Shown here piece after piece: positions 45,861 to 55,134 of a stretch of DNA of 64,000 nt. This stretch comes from Marinomonas sp. THO17 (GTDB lineage: Bacteria > Pseudomonadota > Gammaproteobacteria > Pseudomonadales > Marinomonadaceae): assembly GCF_040436405.1 (NCBI RefSeq), contig NZ_AP031575.1, forward strand, positions 1,306,501-1,370,500, in the 5' to 3' direction. The notes beneath the pieces were generated by a model. The model saw nothing but the letters and a program-made list of their open reading frames with translations, was not told the DNA's origin and made no database searches. Numbering within the stretch: position 1 is the stretch's first letter; every line of letters starts with the position of its first letter. The position numbers and the translations under genes were made by a program.

Positions 45861-47363
45861 TTATTTGTCAAATATTGATTTCAGTACACTGGGTACCGCT
45901 TCCACCAAATCTTCAGCAATTAAACCAACTCCAAGTAAGTTACCCAATTCACCATGTATCCAAACACCAGCACAAGCCGCTTGCCAAATCGGCATTCCCT
46001 GTGCCATTAATCCCGCAATCAGTCCAGCCAAGACATCCCCCGATCCTGCCGTTGCCAATTCGGGTGGCGCATTGGTATTGATAGCACACAAGCCATCGGG
46101 TGATGCAATGATGGTATCTGCGCCTTTCAGCACAATAACGCTGTTACTTTGTTTTGCCGCCAATTGCGCTCGACTCACTTTGTCCATTCCCGTTTGCATA
46201 GCCAAATGAGGAAATAAACGAGCGAATTCCCCTTCATGAGGCGTCAGTACACAAGGGCCTTGAATAGCGGAAAAGAGGATTTGCGGATCATCGGCAAATG
46301 CACTAATGGCATCGGCATCAAGTAAACAAGGTCGCCGTGTTGCCAGAGCATCCAATACCCCTTGCTGTAAACGCCCTTTATGAGCACCTTCCAGCCCAGC
46401 ACCTGGGCCTATTAAGATGGTGTTGTATCTGTCATCTTGCAACAACACCTCGAAAGCCTTCTCCACTTTCGCGTCGGTTAATGGATTGACCATGATTGCC
46501 AGTTGCGAGGCGGCATACACAGACCAAGCAGACTCAGGCACCGCCATAGACACTAAACCTGCACCCACGCGAAGAGCCGCTCTTGCCGATAAACGGCTGG
46601 CTCCCGTCATCCAGCGCCCACCGTAAACCAGAACATGTCCGCGATGAAATTTATGGCCATCGAGTTGATGTCTAGGGACAAAGGGTAACCAGTTTTCAGG
46701 GTGATTTTCCAAACAATTAATAGCTAATGAAGGTAAGACTTGAGGCGGAATCCCTATATCACTGACCACCAATTCACCACACAAATGACGTCCGGGTAAC
46801 AACAAATGCCCGGGCTTTTTACGAAAGAAAGTGACGGTTAGCTGAGCTTTAACAGCGATACCAAGCACCTTTCCGGTCGCCCCATCCAAGCCACTTGGCA
46901 CGTCTACGGCGCAAACAGGTATGCCGGAGTCAGCTAAAGCTGTTAATACGGACTTAATATGGCCATCAATGGGCCGCGACAAACCAGCACCAAATAACGC
47001 ATCCACTACCAAATCGGCTTGCTTTAGCAAATTTTCAGACAAAGCTACAGCTTCACTTTGCCCATTTTTAGCGTGCGCCTGTGCCTCTTCCGACATGGAT
47101 TCCAGCCGACCAACATAAGCCAAGGTGACTGGCCAGCCAGCTTGTTGTAGCAAGTTAGCAATCACAAAACCATCACCACCATTATTGCCCGGCCCAGCCA
47201 TAATCAATACCCTGCATGGCGACCAACGCTGAACAATCTCATCAACTACGGCCTGCCCTGCTGCGGCCATCAACTGAAATGCCGATACACCAGACTGGAT
47301 AGCAGCTTGATCTGCTAACGCCATTTGTTGAGGTGTGAGTAAAAAATACTTGTCTGTCGCCAT
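45861..47363 (-). CDS. nnr: Bifunctional NAD(P)H-hydrate epimerase / ADP-dependent dehydratase
   Basis: Repairs hydrated NAD(P)H. The 500-residue protein has an N-terminal epimerase domain (YjeF_N; AGPGNNGGDGFVIANLL and VDALFGAGLSRPI, VDVPSGLDGATG) and a C-terminal ribokinase-like dehydratase domain (GPGAGLEGAHKG, LLDADAISAF, VLTPHEGEFARLFP, and the catalytic GSGDVLAGLIAGLMAQG). It is often located near tsaE and queG, but not here. It is a single-gene unit convergent with the LysR gene. Confidence 0.93.
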   Translation of the reverse strand: MATDKYFLLTPQQMALADQAAIQSGVSAFQLMAAAGQAVVDEIVQRWSPCRVLIMAGPGNNGGDGFVIANLLQQAGWPVTLAYVGRLESMSEEAQAHAKNGQSEAVALSENLLKQADLVVDALFGAGLSRPIDGHIKSVLTALADSGIPVCAVDVPSGLDGATGKVLGIAVKAQLTVTFFRKKPGHLLLPGRHLCGELVVSDIGIPPQVLPSLAINCLENHPENWLPFVPRHQLDGHKFHRGHVLVYGGRWMTGASRLSARAALRVGAGLVSMAVPESAWSVYAASQLAIMVNPLTDAKVEKAFEVLLQDDRYNTILIGPGAGLEGAHKGRLQQGVLDALATRRPCLLDADAISAFADDPQILFSAIQGPCVLTPHEGEFARLFPHLAMQTGMDKVSRAQLAAKQSNSVIVLKGADTIIASPDGLCAINTNAPPELATAGSGDVLAGLIAGLMAQGMPIWQAACAGVWIHGELGNLLGVGLIAEDLVEAVPSVLKSIFDK

Positions 47364-47533
47364 AATATTCCACTCGATTTCCTTCGATTCGGTTTTGTCT
47401 TACTTCTTATAGCTTAAGCTATTCTGACGGATCAAAAGAGCATTTGATGTTATCAAATGCTGCTTTAAATATTATCAACTTAATTAGCACCCGTTTTTTG
47501 CCTATTCTGACTTAATTAAGCAAAGGTAATTTC

Positions 47534-47539
47534 TATAAT
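47534..47539 (+). promoter_or_regulatory. TATAAT -10 element upstream of the cyclase-family gene
   Basis: A perfect TATAAT lies 16 bases before the ATG at 47555. No good -35 is placed 17 bp upstream, but a perfect palindrome CTTAATTAAG lies at 47511-47520 and might bind an activator. Because the distance to the ATG is so short, transcripts would have almost no leader. Confidence 0.35.
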
Positions 47540-47554
47540 AAAAAGAGTGGCAAT

Positions 47555-48340
47555 ATGAAAATATCCGAATCAAGACGCATCGTGGATTTGTCCGTTACAT
47601 TAGAGAACAATCCTTACACAGATCCACCACCATTACTGCCTAAGATAGATTACACTGATCATCAACAAGGGTGGGACGAAATGGCTGGCATGTTTCCAGG
47701 GTTAAAAAAAGAAGACATGCCAGGCAATGAAGCTTGGGCTGTAGAAAAAATGGTCATGAGCGCTCATAACGGTACACATATGGACGCTCCTTGGCATTAT
47801 GCCTCTACCACAGATGGTGGCAAGCCCGCTTACGGAATAGATAAGCTACCATTAGATTGGTGTCTACAACCTGGGGTTAAACTGGATTTCCGCGATTATC
47901 CTGATGGCCATATCATCACCGCTGAAGAAGTGGAAAAGGAGTTAAAACGGATTGGTCATGAGCTTCAACCTTTGGATATTGTTTTGGTCAATACCCGAGC
48001 TGGGGCCATTTACGGTGAAGCAGGTTATTTAGAAGCGGGGGTGGGTATGGGTCGTGAAGCCACACTGTATCTTCTCGAACGTGGTGTTCGTGTGGTTGGA
48101 ACCGATGCTTGGAGCTGGGATGCGCCCTTTAGTTATACCCGCGAAAGATATGCCGAATCTGGCGATGCCTCTATCATTTGGGAAGGTCACAAAGCCGGTC
48201 GAGACATAGGGTACGGGCAAATGGAAAAGCTTTCCAACTTGGAAGCGTTACCAGCCAATGGCTTCTTGGTGTCTTGCTTTCCCTATAAAATCAAAAATGG
48301 TTCAGCTGGCTTCGTTCGCGCCGTAGCAATATTTGAATAA
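47555..48340 (+). CDS. Cyclase-family metal-dependent hydrolase (kynurenine-formamidase-like fold)
   Basis: A 261-residue protein of the cyclase family (PF04199 type). The metal-binding signature HNGTHMDAPWHYAS (HxGTHxDxPxH) is intact, and GTDAWSWDAPF and the IWEGHKAGRD stretch near the C-terminus match the larger members that act on cyclic amides, isatin or similar substrates. The protein is cytoplasmic. It is transcribed alone towards the aromatic operon that ends at 48446. It could contribute a hydrolytic step there or act independently; no regulator is shared. Confidence 0.83.
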   Translation: MKISESRRIVDLSVTLENNPYTDPPPLLPKIDYTDHQQGWDEMAGMFPGLKKEDMPGNEAWAVEKMVMSAHNGTHMDAPWHYASTTDGGKPAYGIDKLPLDWCLQPGVKLDFRDYPDGHIITAEEVEKELKRIGHELQPLDIVLVNTRAGAIYGEAGYLEAGVGMGREATLYLLERGVRVVGTDAWSWDAPFSYTRERYAESGDASIIWEGHKAGRDIGYGQMEKLSNLEALPANGFLVSCFPYKIKNGSAGFVRAVAIFE

Positions 48341-48357
48341 AATTCTCTCTCTATTGA

Positions 48358-48394
48358 AGAGAAAATGCTCAGCTGGTTGCGCATTTTCTCTTTT
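48358..48394 (+). terminator. Terminator between cyclase-family gene and epimerase gene
   Basis: AGAGAAAATGC (48358-48368), 12-base loop, GCATTTTCTCT (48381-48391), then TTTTA. An 11-bp perfect stem at the convergent end of both transcription units. Confidence 0.85.
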
Positions 48395-48445
48395 ATGGCT
48401 CATCCAATACCAGCGTTAGCTAACGGTTTCTCAAAAGACATTCCT

Positions 48446-49435
48446 TTACCCCTCTGATGGCAATGCTTTTTTCACCAGATTCATTAGGTCACCATCATGT
48501 TGAAAGCCTAACTGATCCGCTTTTGCTGTTATTAAACTCGGAAAACAGCCAAATAGACGCTCAATATGAGTATTCACTTCATAGGTTACCAATTCTTTAA
48601 CTGGCTGATCATATGCATCACCAATGGCTTGAACTAACTCAGCCATGTTAAAACACAAAGTAGGTAAGGTAATGGCGCGATCATATGTTAACTTAGCTGC
48701 ATCAATACAGGCCGCATGCAATAGATTATCCACTATATTAGGTAATGAAGATGCCCAAGTGGTTGCCTTCTCAGACATGGGACATACAAAGTGATTTCCT
48801 CGTGCCAGTTCTCGAATAATGTCACTTAAAAAAGCAGATAATTGGCCTGTTTTCGCAGGTGGTCGCGCTAATATTCCAGGTAAACGCAACGAACGACCAT
48901 CCACCCAACCACGGCGGCTAAAGTCGTTGATCATGACTTCACCCACGATTTTATGAGCGCCATAGCTTAGCTGAGGTTTAAGGGGCGTGTCGTCGTTGAC
49001 AAAATCCGGCATCTTGCCAAATACGGCAATGCTGCTGGCAAAAACGAAGATGGGTTTACCTTGTCCGTTTTCCGTTTGTGCCTTGGCGATTTCAAGCAAG
49101 GTCATGGTGGCGTCGATATTGACTTTACGAGCCAAGCTATCGTTTTGTTCTGCCATACCACCGGGAATGCTGGCTAAATGAAAAATCACGTCGATGGTGG
49201 AACCGCTCAGCGTGTCCCACAACCAAGTGCCATCGGATAGATCGCCCGAGTATTTTTCGATTTTAATTGAAGGCACTTTTGTTGAAGATATTTTTTCAAA
49301 AAGTACCTCGTCAAATTGCCGATCAAGTAAGGTCAAGCGGGTGATGGTTTGCTGCCCTATTTGGCCGACCTCAAGTAATCGCTTTGTTAACCCTTGACCG
49401 ACAAACCCGTTCGCTCCCGTTATCAGTATATTCAT
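48446..49435 (-). CDS. NAD-dependent epimerase/dehydratase, DenD-like
   Basis: A 329-residue extended short-chain dehydrogenase. NAD binding: ILITGANGFVGQGL; active site: FVFASSIAVFG and SYGAHKIVGEVMI (Tyr-x3-Lys). It resembles D-erythronate dehydrogenase (DenD) and related sugar-acid dehydrogenases. It is the last gene of the long aromatic operon. The annotated ATG lies 5 bases beyond the stop codon of the FAH-family gene; a TTG overlapping that stop is also in frame. A role late in ring-fission product metabolism is inferred from position only. Confidence 0.85.
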   Translation of the reverse strand: MNILITGANGFVGQGLTKRLLEVGQIGQQTITRLTLLDRQFDEVLFEKISSTKVPSIKIEKYSGDLSDGTWLWDTLSGSTIDVIFHLASIPGGMAEQNDSLARKVNIDATMTLLEIAKAQTENGQGKPIFVFASSIAVFGKMPDFVNDDTPLKPQLSYGAHKIVGEVMINDFSRRGWVDGRSLRLPGILARPPAKTGQLSAFLSDIIRELARGNHFVCPMSEKATTWASSLPNIVDNLLHAACIDAAKLTYDRAITLPTLCFNMAELVQAIGDAYDQPVKELVTYEVNTHIERLFGCFPSLITAKADQLGFQHDGDLMNLVKKALPSEG

Positions 49436-49440
49436 ACCTT

Positions 49441-50433
49441 TCAACCCACTTTATCGTTTGAGACAACTCGCTGCTCAATCACGCCAAAGGGGCCATCGCG
49501 GCCATCGTCGAATTTGGCTTGCATGCGCACTAGATCACCAAATTTCATAAAGCCGGTTGTGATTTCTCCAAGGTCAATTTTTTCGATAACACGACGCTCG
49601 GAAATACACGCAGATCCAACAGCACGAGACACGTTCGATACCGTCCCTGATCCCAATATACAGCCAGCAGACAGACGACGACTGCGTGCCGCATGAGCAA
49701 TCAACTCGGCAAATGAAAAATTCATCTCACTACCATGAGGCTCGCCAAAGCGCTCATCATTCCAAGCAATATGCAGAGACATATTAACGCGACCATTTTT
49801 CCAAGCATCACCAAGTTCATCTGGTGTGACGGCAACGGGTGCAAAACTAGAAGAAGGTTTAGCCTGTAAAAAACCGAAGCCCGAGTTCATTTCACGTGGA
49901 CCAAGTGCTCGTAAACTCCAGTCATTAATTTGTACAATCAAACGAATCGCTTGTGCGGCTTGTTCTACTGTTGCAGACATGGGCACCTCTGCCATCACAA
50001 CACCAAACTCGCCTTCAAAATCAATACCATCTTCTTCACTTGGCATGGGCATATCGGCACTTGGCCCCTGAAAATCATCACTTGCTCCCTGATACATAAC
50101 AGGGATAGTGTCCATGTTCTCAATAGGATCTGTATTAAATGCTTTTTCCATCAATTTCGCGTGATTGGTAAAAGCCGATGCATCCAGCCACTGCGGACTT
50201 CTTGGCAATGGTGCAAGACAAGCCGCCCCATCAAATGCGAATACATTATCTGCTTGACCATCATTCAGTGCGTTATATAGAGACGTGAGTTTGGTTTCAA
50301 CTGAATCCCAATTTTGAATGGCTTCTAATAAGTTCGCCGCAATAAAAGACGCATCGACTGCTGTCTTCAAATCTCGCGAAACAAGAATCAATTTTCCATC
50401 AAGCGTGCCATTAGGTAAGGTTGCGAATTTCAT
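49441..50433 (-). CDS. Fumarylacetoacetate hydrolase-family protein
   Basis: A 330-residue FAH-fold enzyme. The metal-binding acidic residues appear in DFEGEFGVVMAEVP (ExE) and in the QINDWSLRALG stretch, and the C-terminal GSGTVSNVSRAVGS matches the full-length fumarylacetoacetase branch. Members cleave C-C bonds of acylpyruvates or hydrate/decarboxylate oxo-acids that arise from ring cleavage. It lies between the cupin and epimerase genes of the operon, consistent with a step after extradiol cleavage. No homogentisate dioxygenase is present, so it is not simply the tyrosine pathway enzyme. Confidence 0.87.
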   Translation of the reverse strand: MKFATLPNGTLDGKLILVSRDLKTAVDASFIAANLLEAIQNWDSVETKLTSLYNALNDGQADNVFAFDGAACLAPLPRSPQWLDASAFTNHAKLMEKAFNTDPIENMDTIPVMYQGASDDFQGPSADMPMPSEEDGIDFEGEFGVVMAEVPMSATVEQAAQAIRLIVQINDWSLRALGPREMNSGFGFLQAKPSSSFAPVAVTPDELGDAWKNGRVNMSLHIAWNDERFGEPHGSEMNFSFAELIAHAARSRRLSAGCILGSGTVSNVSRAVGSACISERRVIEKIDLGEITTGFMKFGDLVRMQAKFDDGRDGPFGVIEQRVVSNDKVG

Positions 50434-50468
50434 TGTTTTTATCCTGTAACGAAACTGACTAAAAGAGG

Positions 50469-51053
50469 TTATGAATGTGAGGCGATTTTGCTAGCCAAAT
50501 CGTTATCGTATTTGCCATCAATAAGAATAAACAACATTCGACACATCTTACCGGATCGATTTGCCCAAGCATGATTAGTGCCGCGTTGAATCACCACACT
50601 GCCTTGTTTTAGCAAGGCCTCTCCATCATCGACGATGAGCGTCATTTCGCCTTCAATCACAATGCCATAATCAACAGACTCTGTTCTGTGCATCAAGGGA
50701 TGCGGAGAATCCTCTTTAACAGTGGAAGCTCCTTCGTCACCAATATCAGAGAAGGCGTCTTTCATCTTGTCCTTACCATGAGATAAAAACTCTTCAGTAT
50801 CGGGCGGAATGTCCACAAAACGGATCCGAGTACCCTCTTTCACAGGGGGTAAAACAATGGGGCCAAGGGTCGGGTCTTGTTCTGTACTAAGAATCAATGC
50901 TGGCGTTTGCTCTGTAGACCAAACCTCATGGAAGCGTGTACCAGGAACGGCCTCAATATCTTGTACTGTATTTAGAGGACCGTTTTCTATAATAATGGCT
51001 TTACCATTATCGTCGTGACCTGTGACCACGCGGTGAATTTCAGGAAGCTTCAT
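50469..51053 (-). CDS. Cupin-domain protein
   Basis: A 194-residue protein with one cupin barrel in its second half. The metal-site motifs are HRTESVDYGIVIEGEMTLIVDD (H...E..E) and the second histidine in VIQRGTNHAWANRSGK. The N-terminal half is a family-typical extension (HEVWSTEQTPA). Such proteins occur in many aromatic and lactone catabolic operons as isomerases, decarboxylases or dioxygenases; none can be chosen here. It lies 103 bases downstream of the FAD monooxygenase gene on the same strand. Confidence 0.8.
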   Translation of the reverse strand: MKLPEIHRVVTGHDDNGKAIIIENGPLNTVQDIEAVPGTRFHEVWSTEQTPALILSTEQDPTLGPIVLPPVKEGTRIRFVDIPPDTEEFLSHGKDKMKDAFSDIGDEGASTVKEDSPHPLMHRTESVDYGIVIEGEMTLIVDDGEALLKQGSVVIQRGTNHAWANRSGKMCRMLFILIDGKYDNDLASKIASHS

Positions 51054-51156
51054 CTCTTTCTCCTATGCATGAAAAATCAATAGAGGATATGCACAAAGTA
51101 AGTAAAACATGCTGTGCACATTACCACTGCGCACAGCTAAGTGTGTTTAAGGAAAA

Positions 51157-52287
51157 TTAAATTGGTTGACTCAAGGCCATTAAGGATTGACCCATAATTT
51201 GCGAATGCTCAGCCTTATCACCATCATTAATTTCAATATCACAAAGGCGAGCCGAGTTTTCTACCACCATTCGACAACGCTCCCAACGACGCTCATGGAA
51301 TTTCTCAAAAGCGACAGCGAGATCATCATTAGCGGCCAACTCATCCGCTAATACAATGCCGCTTTCAATGCCAATACCAGCACCACTAGCAAGGTGAGGC
51401 GTGGTTGCAGCAACCGTATCGCCAATCATTACCAGACGGCCACGATTCCAAGGCACTCGAACCAAAAGATTTGCTAAAGGTCGGTAGTCAATATTAGCTT
51501 CGTCTGCAAAGGCTTTGGGGATTAAGGCTTGCACCGTTGGGTTGTCAAACTTAGCCATAAGATCCGCGAAAACTTGCGGCCAAGTTTCTCGATCAATATG
51601 CTCCTTAGTGGGTCTATCTTCCGTGATAAACATATACATATGAGTCTCAGACACTGGATTGACACCCAGTTTTAGATGGTCCCCCATCCACATATTTACC
51701 TGATTCACTTCTGCAGGACGAGGCATGATGGCGCGCCAGACTCCTTGACCTATGTATTCAGGGTCAGGTACTTCTGGGAAAAATTCTTTACGCAGCTTGG
51801 AGTGAACACCATCCGCGCCGACAACCAAGTCATAAGCCGTTTGCGTGCCATCTGTGAAGGTAACCATGATGGCATCTTCATTTTGTTGAATGGATTCATA
51901 AGTACAGTCCAGTCGTACTTTTACTCCCGATTCCAGAGTCGCATTTGACATGATACGAGCCAGAGTAGGACGAAAAATACCGCCACTGCCTCCTACATTA
52001 GAACCAACTGGACTTGGCGTCGGTAATTCTTTAATGACAGTGCCATTCGCCAAGCGCATCGCTACGCCATCGGTAACACAACCTTGCTCTACTACTTGAT
52101 CATATAGGCCTAAGGTCTCTAGAGCGCGCATTGACGCACCATTAATAGTGATACCAGCTCCCAACTCACACCAATCTGGGTCAATCTCAACGAGATCGAC
52201 GTCCAACCCATGATGACGCATTCTGATTGCCGCCGACATGCCTGAAAAGCCACCACCAATGACCAATACTTTTTTCACTGCAGCCAT
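51157..52287 (-). CDS. FAD-dependent aromatic monooxygenase, salicylate-hydroxylase-like
   Basis: A 376-residue single-component flavoprotein hydroxylase. FAD binding: VLVIGGGFSGMSAAI (GxGxxG) with ELVEID-type acidic end; DG motif LVVGADGVHSKLR; GD motif VMIGDTVAATTPHLASGAGIG. The group includes salicylate 1-hydroxylase and 6-hydroxynicotinate 3-monooxygenase, which hydroxylate an aromatic ring with NAD(P)H and O2. It starts one base after the Rieske gene ends. In this operon it would prepare the ring for extradiol cleavage. Confidence 0.88.
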   Translation of the reverse strand: MAAVKKVLVIGGGFSGMSAAIRMRHHGLDVDLVEIDPDWCELGAGITINGASMRALETLGLYDQVVEQGCVTDGVAMRLANGTVIKELPTPSPVGSNVGGSGGIFRPTLARIMSNATLESGVKVRLDCTYESIQQNEDAIMVTFTDGTQTAYDLVVGADGVHSKLRKEFFPEVPDPEYIGQGVWRAIMPRPAEVNQVNMWMGDHLKLGVNPVSETHMYMFITEDRPTKEHIDRETWPQVFADLMAKFDNPTVQALIPKAFADEANIDYRPLANLLVRVPWNRGRLVMIGDTVAATTPHLASGAGIGIESGIVLADELAANDDLAVAFEKFHERRWERCRMVVENSARLCDIEINDGDKAEHSQIMGQSLMALSQPI

Positions 52288-52288
52288 G

Positions 52289-52663
52289 TTATGACTCCTT
52301 ATTTTTGTTCTCTAAATCACACATAAAAACTCTACCCAGTTCATCTACGTATACAGTGACTGGCTCTAATTTCTTACCAAGACAAGGCCCTTGAACACAA
52401 AGGCCTGTCTCCGGTTCAAAAAGTGCCCCATGAGCAAAGCAAGTAAGGTGCGTCTTTTCAGAATTGATGTACGCATCTTTTTTCCATGCCATTGGAGCAC
52501 CATCAATATGAGGACAAGAATTTTTCCATCCATACAATTCGCCCTCTATTTTCACTAGGAAAAGTAAATCCTGTCCCTCGCTTCCAGCTAAAAACCCTTT
52601 TGTTTCACGCTCTCCTACGTCATCCACATGACATAAAGCAATCTTGTCTGCCAGGGTATTCAT
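52289..52663 (-). CDS. Stand-alone Rieske [2Fe-2S] protein
   Basis: A 124-residue Rieske ferredoxin. The cluster ligands are visible as NSCPHIDGAPM (Cys50, His52) and LTCFAHGALF (Cys75, His78), giving CxH...CxxH with normal spacing. There is no signal peptide or membrane anchor, so it is cytoplasmic. It overlaps the end of the RND gene by four bases (ATGA) and is followed after one base by the FAD monooxygenase. No Rieske-type oxygenase alpha subunit or ferredoxin reductase is in the operon, so its electron partner is unclear; the flavoprotein next door normally needs none. Confidence 0.9.
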   Translation of the reverse strand: MNTLADKIALCHVDDVGERETKGFLAGSEGQDLLFLVKIEGELYGWKNSCPHIDGAPMAWKKDAYINSEKTHLTCFAHGALFEPETGLCVQGPCLGKKLEPVTVYVDELGRVFMCDLENKNKES

Positions 52664-55134
52664 AAAGACGAAGCCTTTAGCGTCGTTTTATCACTGTTAG
52701 AAGAAGCCTCTTCTGCATCAAACGAATGAGTAAGTTCCACTTGCTCCGCACACTGGCCTTGTGCTGTAGAATCAAATTTTGGCTTAAGAAGAAAGTGTGC
52801 TAATGCAGGTAACAATAGAAGGGCACCTAGCATGTTCCACAAGAACATAAAAGCTAACAGCAAGCCCATATCGGCTTGGAATTTGATAGGACTGAATACC
52901 CAAGTAATCACACCGATAGACAGAGTGACCCCAGTTAACATCACCACTTTACCGGTAAAATTAAGGGCTCTTAGATAAGCCTTAGATAAAGAAGAGCCAG
53001 CTCTAAGTTCCATCATCACAATGGACAAGATGTACAAGGCGTAATCAATACCTATGCCAACGCCCAAGGCAATCACTGGAAGCGTAGCAACCTTTACCCC
53101 CATGCCAAGCTGAACCATGAGTGCTTCAGCCAACACCGAGGTTAGCATTAATGGCAAAATAGCCACCACAACGGCTTTCCATGATCGAAATGCAATAAAG
53201 GACAAAATAATCATGGCGCCATACACCAAGAACAACATTTGATACCAGGCTTCTTTCACCGCGATATTCGTTGCTGCTTGAATACCAGCACTGCCCGCAG
53301 CCAACATAAAAGATACCTCTTCTGTGTTGTTATCACGAGCGAAAGCCTCGACGTATTCAACAACACCTGACAAGGTATCGGCTTTATGATCAGTTAAGTA
53401 AACGTATAAGGTCAGCAAGTTACAACTATCGTTGTATAAGCCGCGAGGTGCCCCTGCCGTAATGTAATTCAACATACTTTGGTTTGGCACAAAGTCGTAC
53501 CACTTAGGATTGCCCTCGTTTAGACCTGACATCACACGACGAGACAATAAAGACAGCGAGTTCGTAGACTCAACACCCGGCAATTGTCGAAGTTGCCACT
53601 CAAGCGCATCTATTTTATTAAGTGTTGAATATTGCGAACACTGGGTATCAGGTGTCTTTATCATGATCGCCATAACATCGCTGGATGCACCATAGTGGCT
53701 GTTCATAAAGGCGACATCTTGGTTATAACGACTGTCTTGACGAAGCTCAGGTGCCCCCTGATCTAAATCCCCTATTTTTAGTAAACTACTTTGTTGTATG
53801 CCTAAAGCAGCCAAAAGAACTCCGACAGAAATCGCGCCAATGGCCCACTTACGGGTAGTAAATTTGTCGAGCAACAGCCATAAGACGGGCGTCTTTTTCA
53901 TCTCGACTGACAAGGGATCATTTTCAACGCTACGCTGCGCTGCTTTTGAACTTACGCCAACATAAGAAAGTAAGATAGGCAACAAGATCAGATTGGTAAA
54001 AATGAGTACCGCAACCCCGATTGATGAAGCGATTGCCAGCTCTTGTATGACCTTAATGTCTATCATCAACAATACTGCAAAACCCACCGCATCGGCGAGC
54101 AATGCGGTTAAGCCTGCTAGAAATAAACGTCGAAAGGTGAAGCGAGCTGCAATTAGCTTATCGTGGCCACGGCCAATATCCTGCATAATACCATTCATTT
54201 TTTGCGCACCATGACTCATGCCAATTGCGAACACAAGAAACGGTACCAAAATAGAATATGGGTCTAGGTCATAACCAAGTGAAGGCAGTATGCCCAACTG
54301 CCAGACCACAGCGAGTAAGGACGCAAACACGACCAAACCCGTTGAACGAACACAGCGCGTGTACCAAAACACCATCAAGGTAGCAATCACCACAGCAATG
54401 GCAAAGAACCAAAGGACCGCTTGCACTCCTTCTATCAAGTCCCCCATTACTTTGGTAAACCCGGTAATATGGATTTCCAGCCCCTGTGCTTGATACTTAT
54501 CGCGAAGCGCTTCTAGCATGGTCGAGTATTGCGCATAATCCAGTGGATTGCCGTCAGCATCTTGATTTAAGAGTGGCAAATAGATAATGCTCGACTCTTC
54601 GTCAGCAGCGACCAGTCGACCAATTTCTCCAGAACGAGAAATGTTTGCTCTTAACGCTTGCAGACTGGTCTCAGAACCGTCATAGAACTCTGGAATCACA
54701 GGGCCACCTTCTAACCCCTCTTCCGTTACGCCAATCCAACGGGTGGAAGGCGTCCAAAGTGATTTCATTTGAACTCGATCCACTCCGGGCAAAAGGAATA
54801 TCTCATCACTTAACTGTTTAAGTAACTCAAGATACTGAGCATCATAAATAGAGCCATTAGGGTTAACAACGGCCACTCTTAATGCATTACCAAGTCCGCT
54901 AAGTTCATCTTGATAGGTGAGGTAATTTTGAATATAAGGCTGCTGAGTCGGTAAGGTCTTCTCAAAGCTTGCATTGATTGTCAGCTTGCTCGATTGCCAT
55001 GCTAATACTATTGAAAGCAAAGCGAAAACAACAAGAATAAAAGCTCGATGGTTAAACAGCAAACGCTCTATAAGCAGACCAGAATTCGGGTCAAATTTGT
55101 CATGAGACATGGCATCAGTTTGCGGCAACGTCAT
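52660..55134 (-). CDS. RND/MMPL-family transporter
   Basis: An 824-residue inner-membrane transporter with the RND layout: TM1 near residues 33-51, a periplasmic loop to about 225, a block of five TMs, a second periplasmic loop (about 440-620) and a second block of TMs. LPVIALGVGIGIDYALYILSIVMM and YSILVPFLVFAIGMSHGAQKM are the two D/H-containing TM4-like segments of MMPL proteins. This branch is found beside DUF1302/DUF1329 proteins and probably moves hydrophobic molecules. Start and stop each overlap a neighbour by 4 bases, so it is translationally coupled to the YCF48-like and Rieske genes. Confidence 0.88.
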   Translation of the reverse strand: MTLPQTDAMSHDKFDPNSGLLIERLLFNHRAFILVVFALLSIVLAWQSSKLTINASFEKTLPTQQPYIQNYLTYQDELSGLGNALRVAVVNPNGSIYDAQYLELLKQLSDEIFLLPGVDRVQMKSLWTPSTRWIGVTEEGLEGGPVIPEFYDGSETSLQALRANISRSGEIGRLVAADEESSIIYLPLLNQDADGNPLDYAQYSTMLEALRDKYQAQGLEIHITGFTKVMGDLIEGVQAVLWFFAIAVVIATLMVFWYTRCVRSTGLVVFASLLAVVWQLGILPSLGYDLDPYSILVPFLVFAIGMSHGAQKMNGIMQDIGRGHDKLIAARFTFRRLFLAGLTALLADAVGFAVLLMIDIKVIQELAIASSIGVAVLIFTNLILLPILLSYVGVSSKAAQRSVENDPLSVEMKKTPVLWLLLDKFTTRKWAIGAISVGVLLAALGIQQSSLLKIGDLDQGAPELRQDSRYNQDVAFMNSHYGASSDVMAIMIKTPDTQCSQYSTLNKIDALEWQLRQLPGVESTNSLSLLSRRVMSGLNEGNPKWYDFVPNQSMLNYITAGAPRGLYNDSCNLLTLYVYLTDHKADTLSGVVEYVEAFARDNNTEEVSFMLAAGSAGIQAATNIAVKEAWYQMLFLVYGAMIILSFIAFRSWKAVVVAILPLMLTSVLAEALMVQLGMGVKVATLPVIALGVGIGIDYALYILSIVMMELRAGSSLSKAYLRALNFTGKVVMLTGVTLSIGVITWVFSPIKFQADMGLLLAFMFLWNMLGALLLLPALAHFLLKPKFDSTAQGQCAEQVELTHSFDAEEASSNSDKTTLKASSL

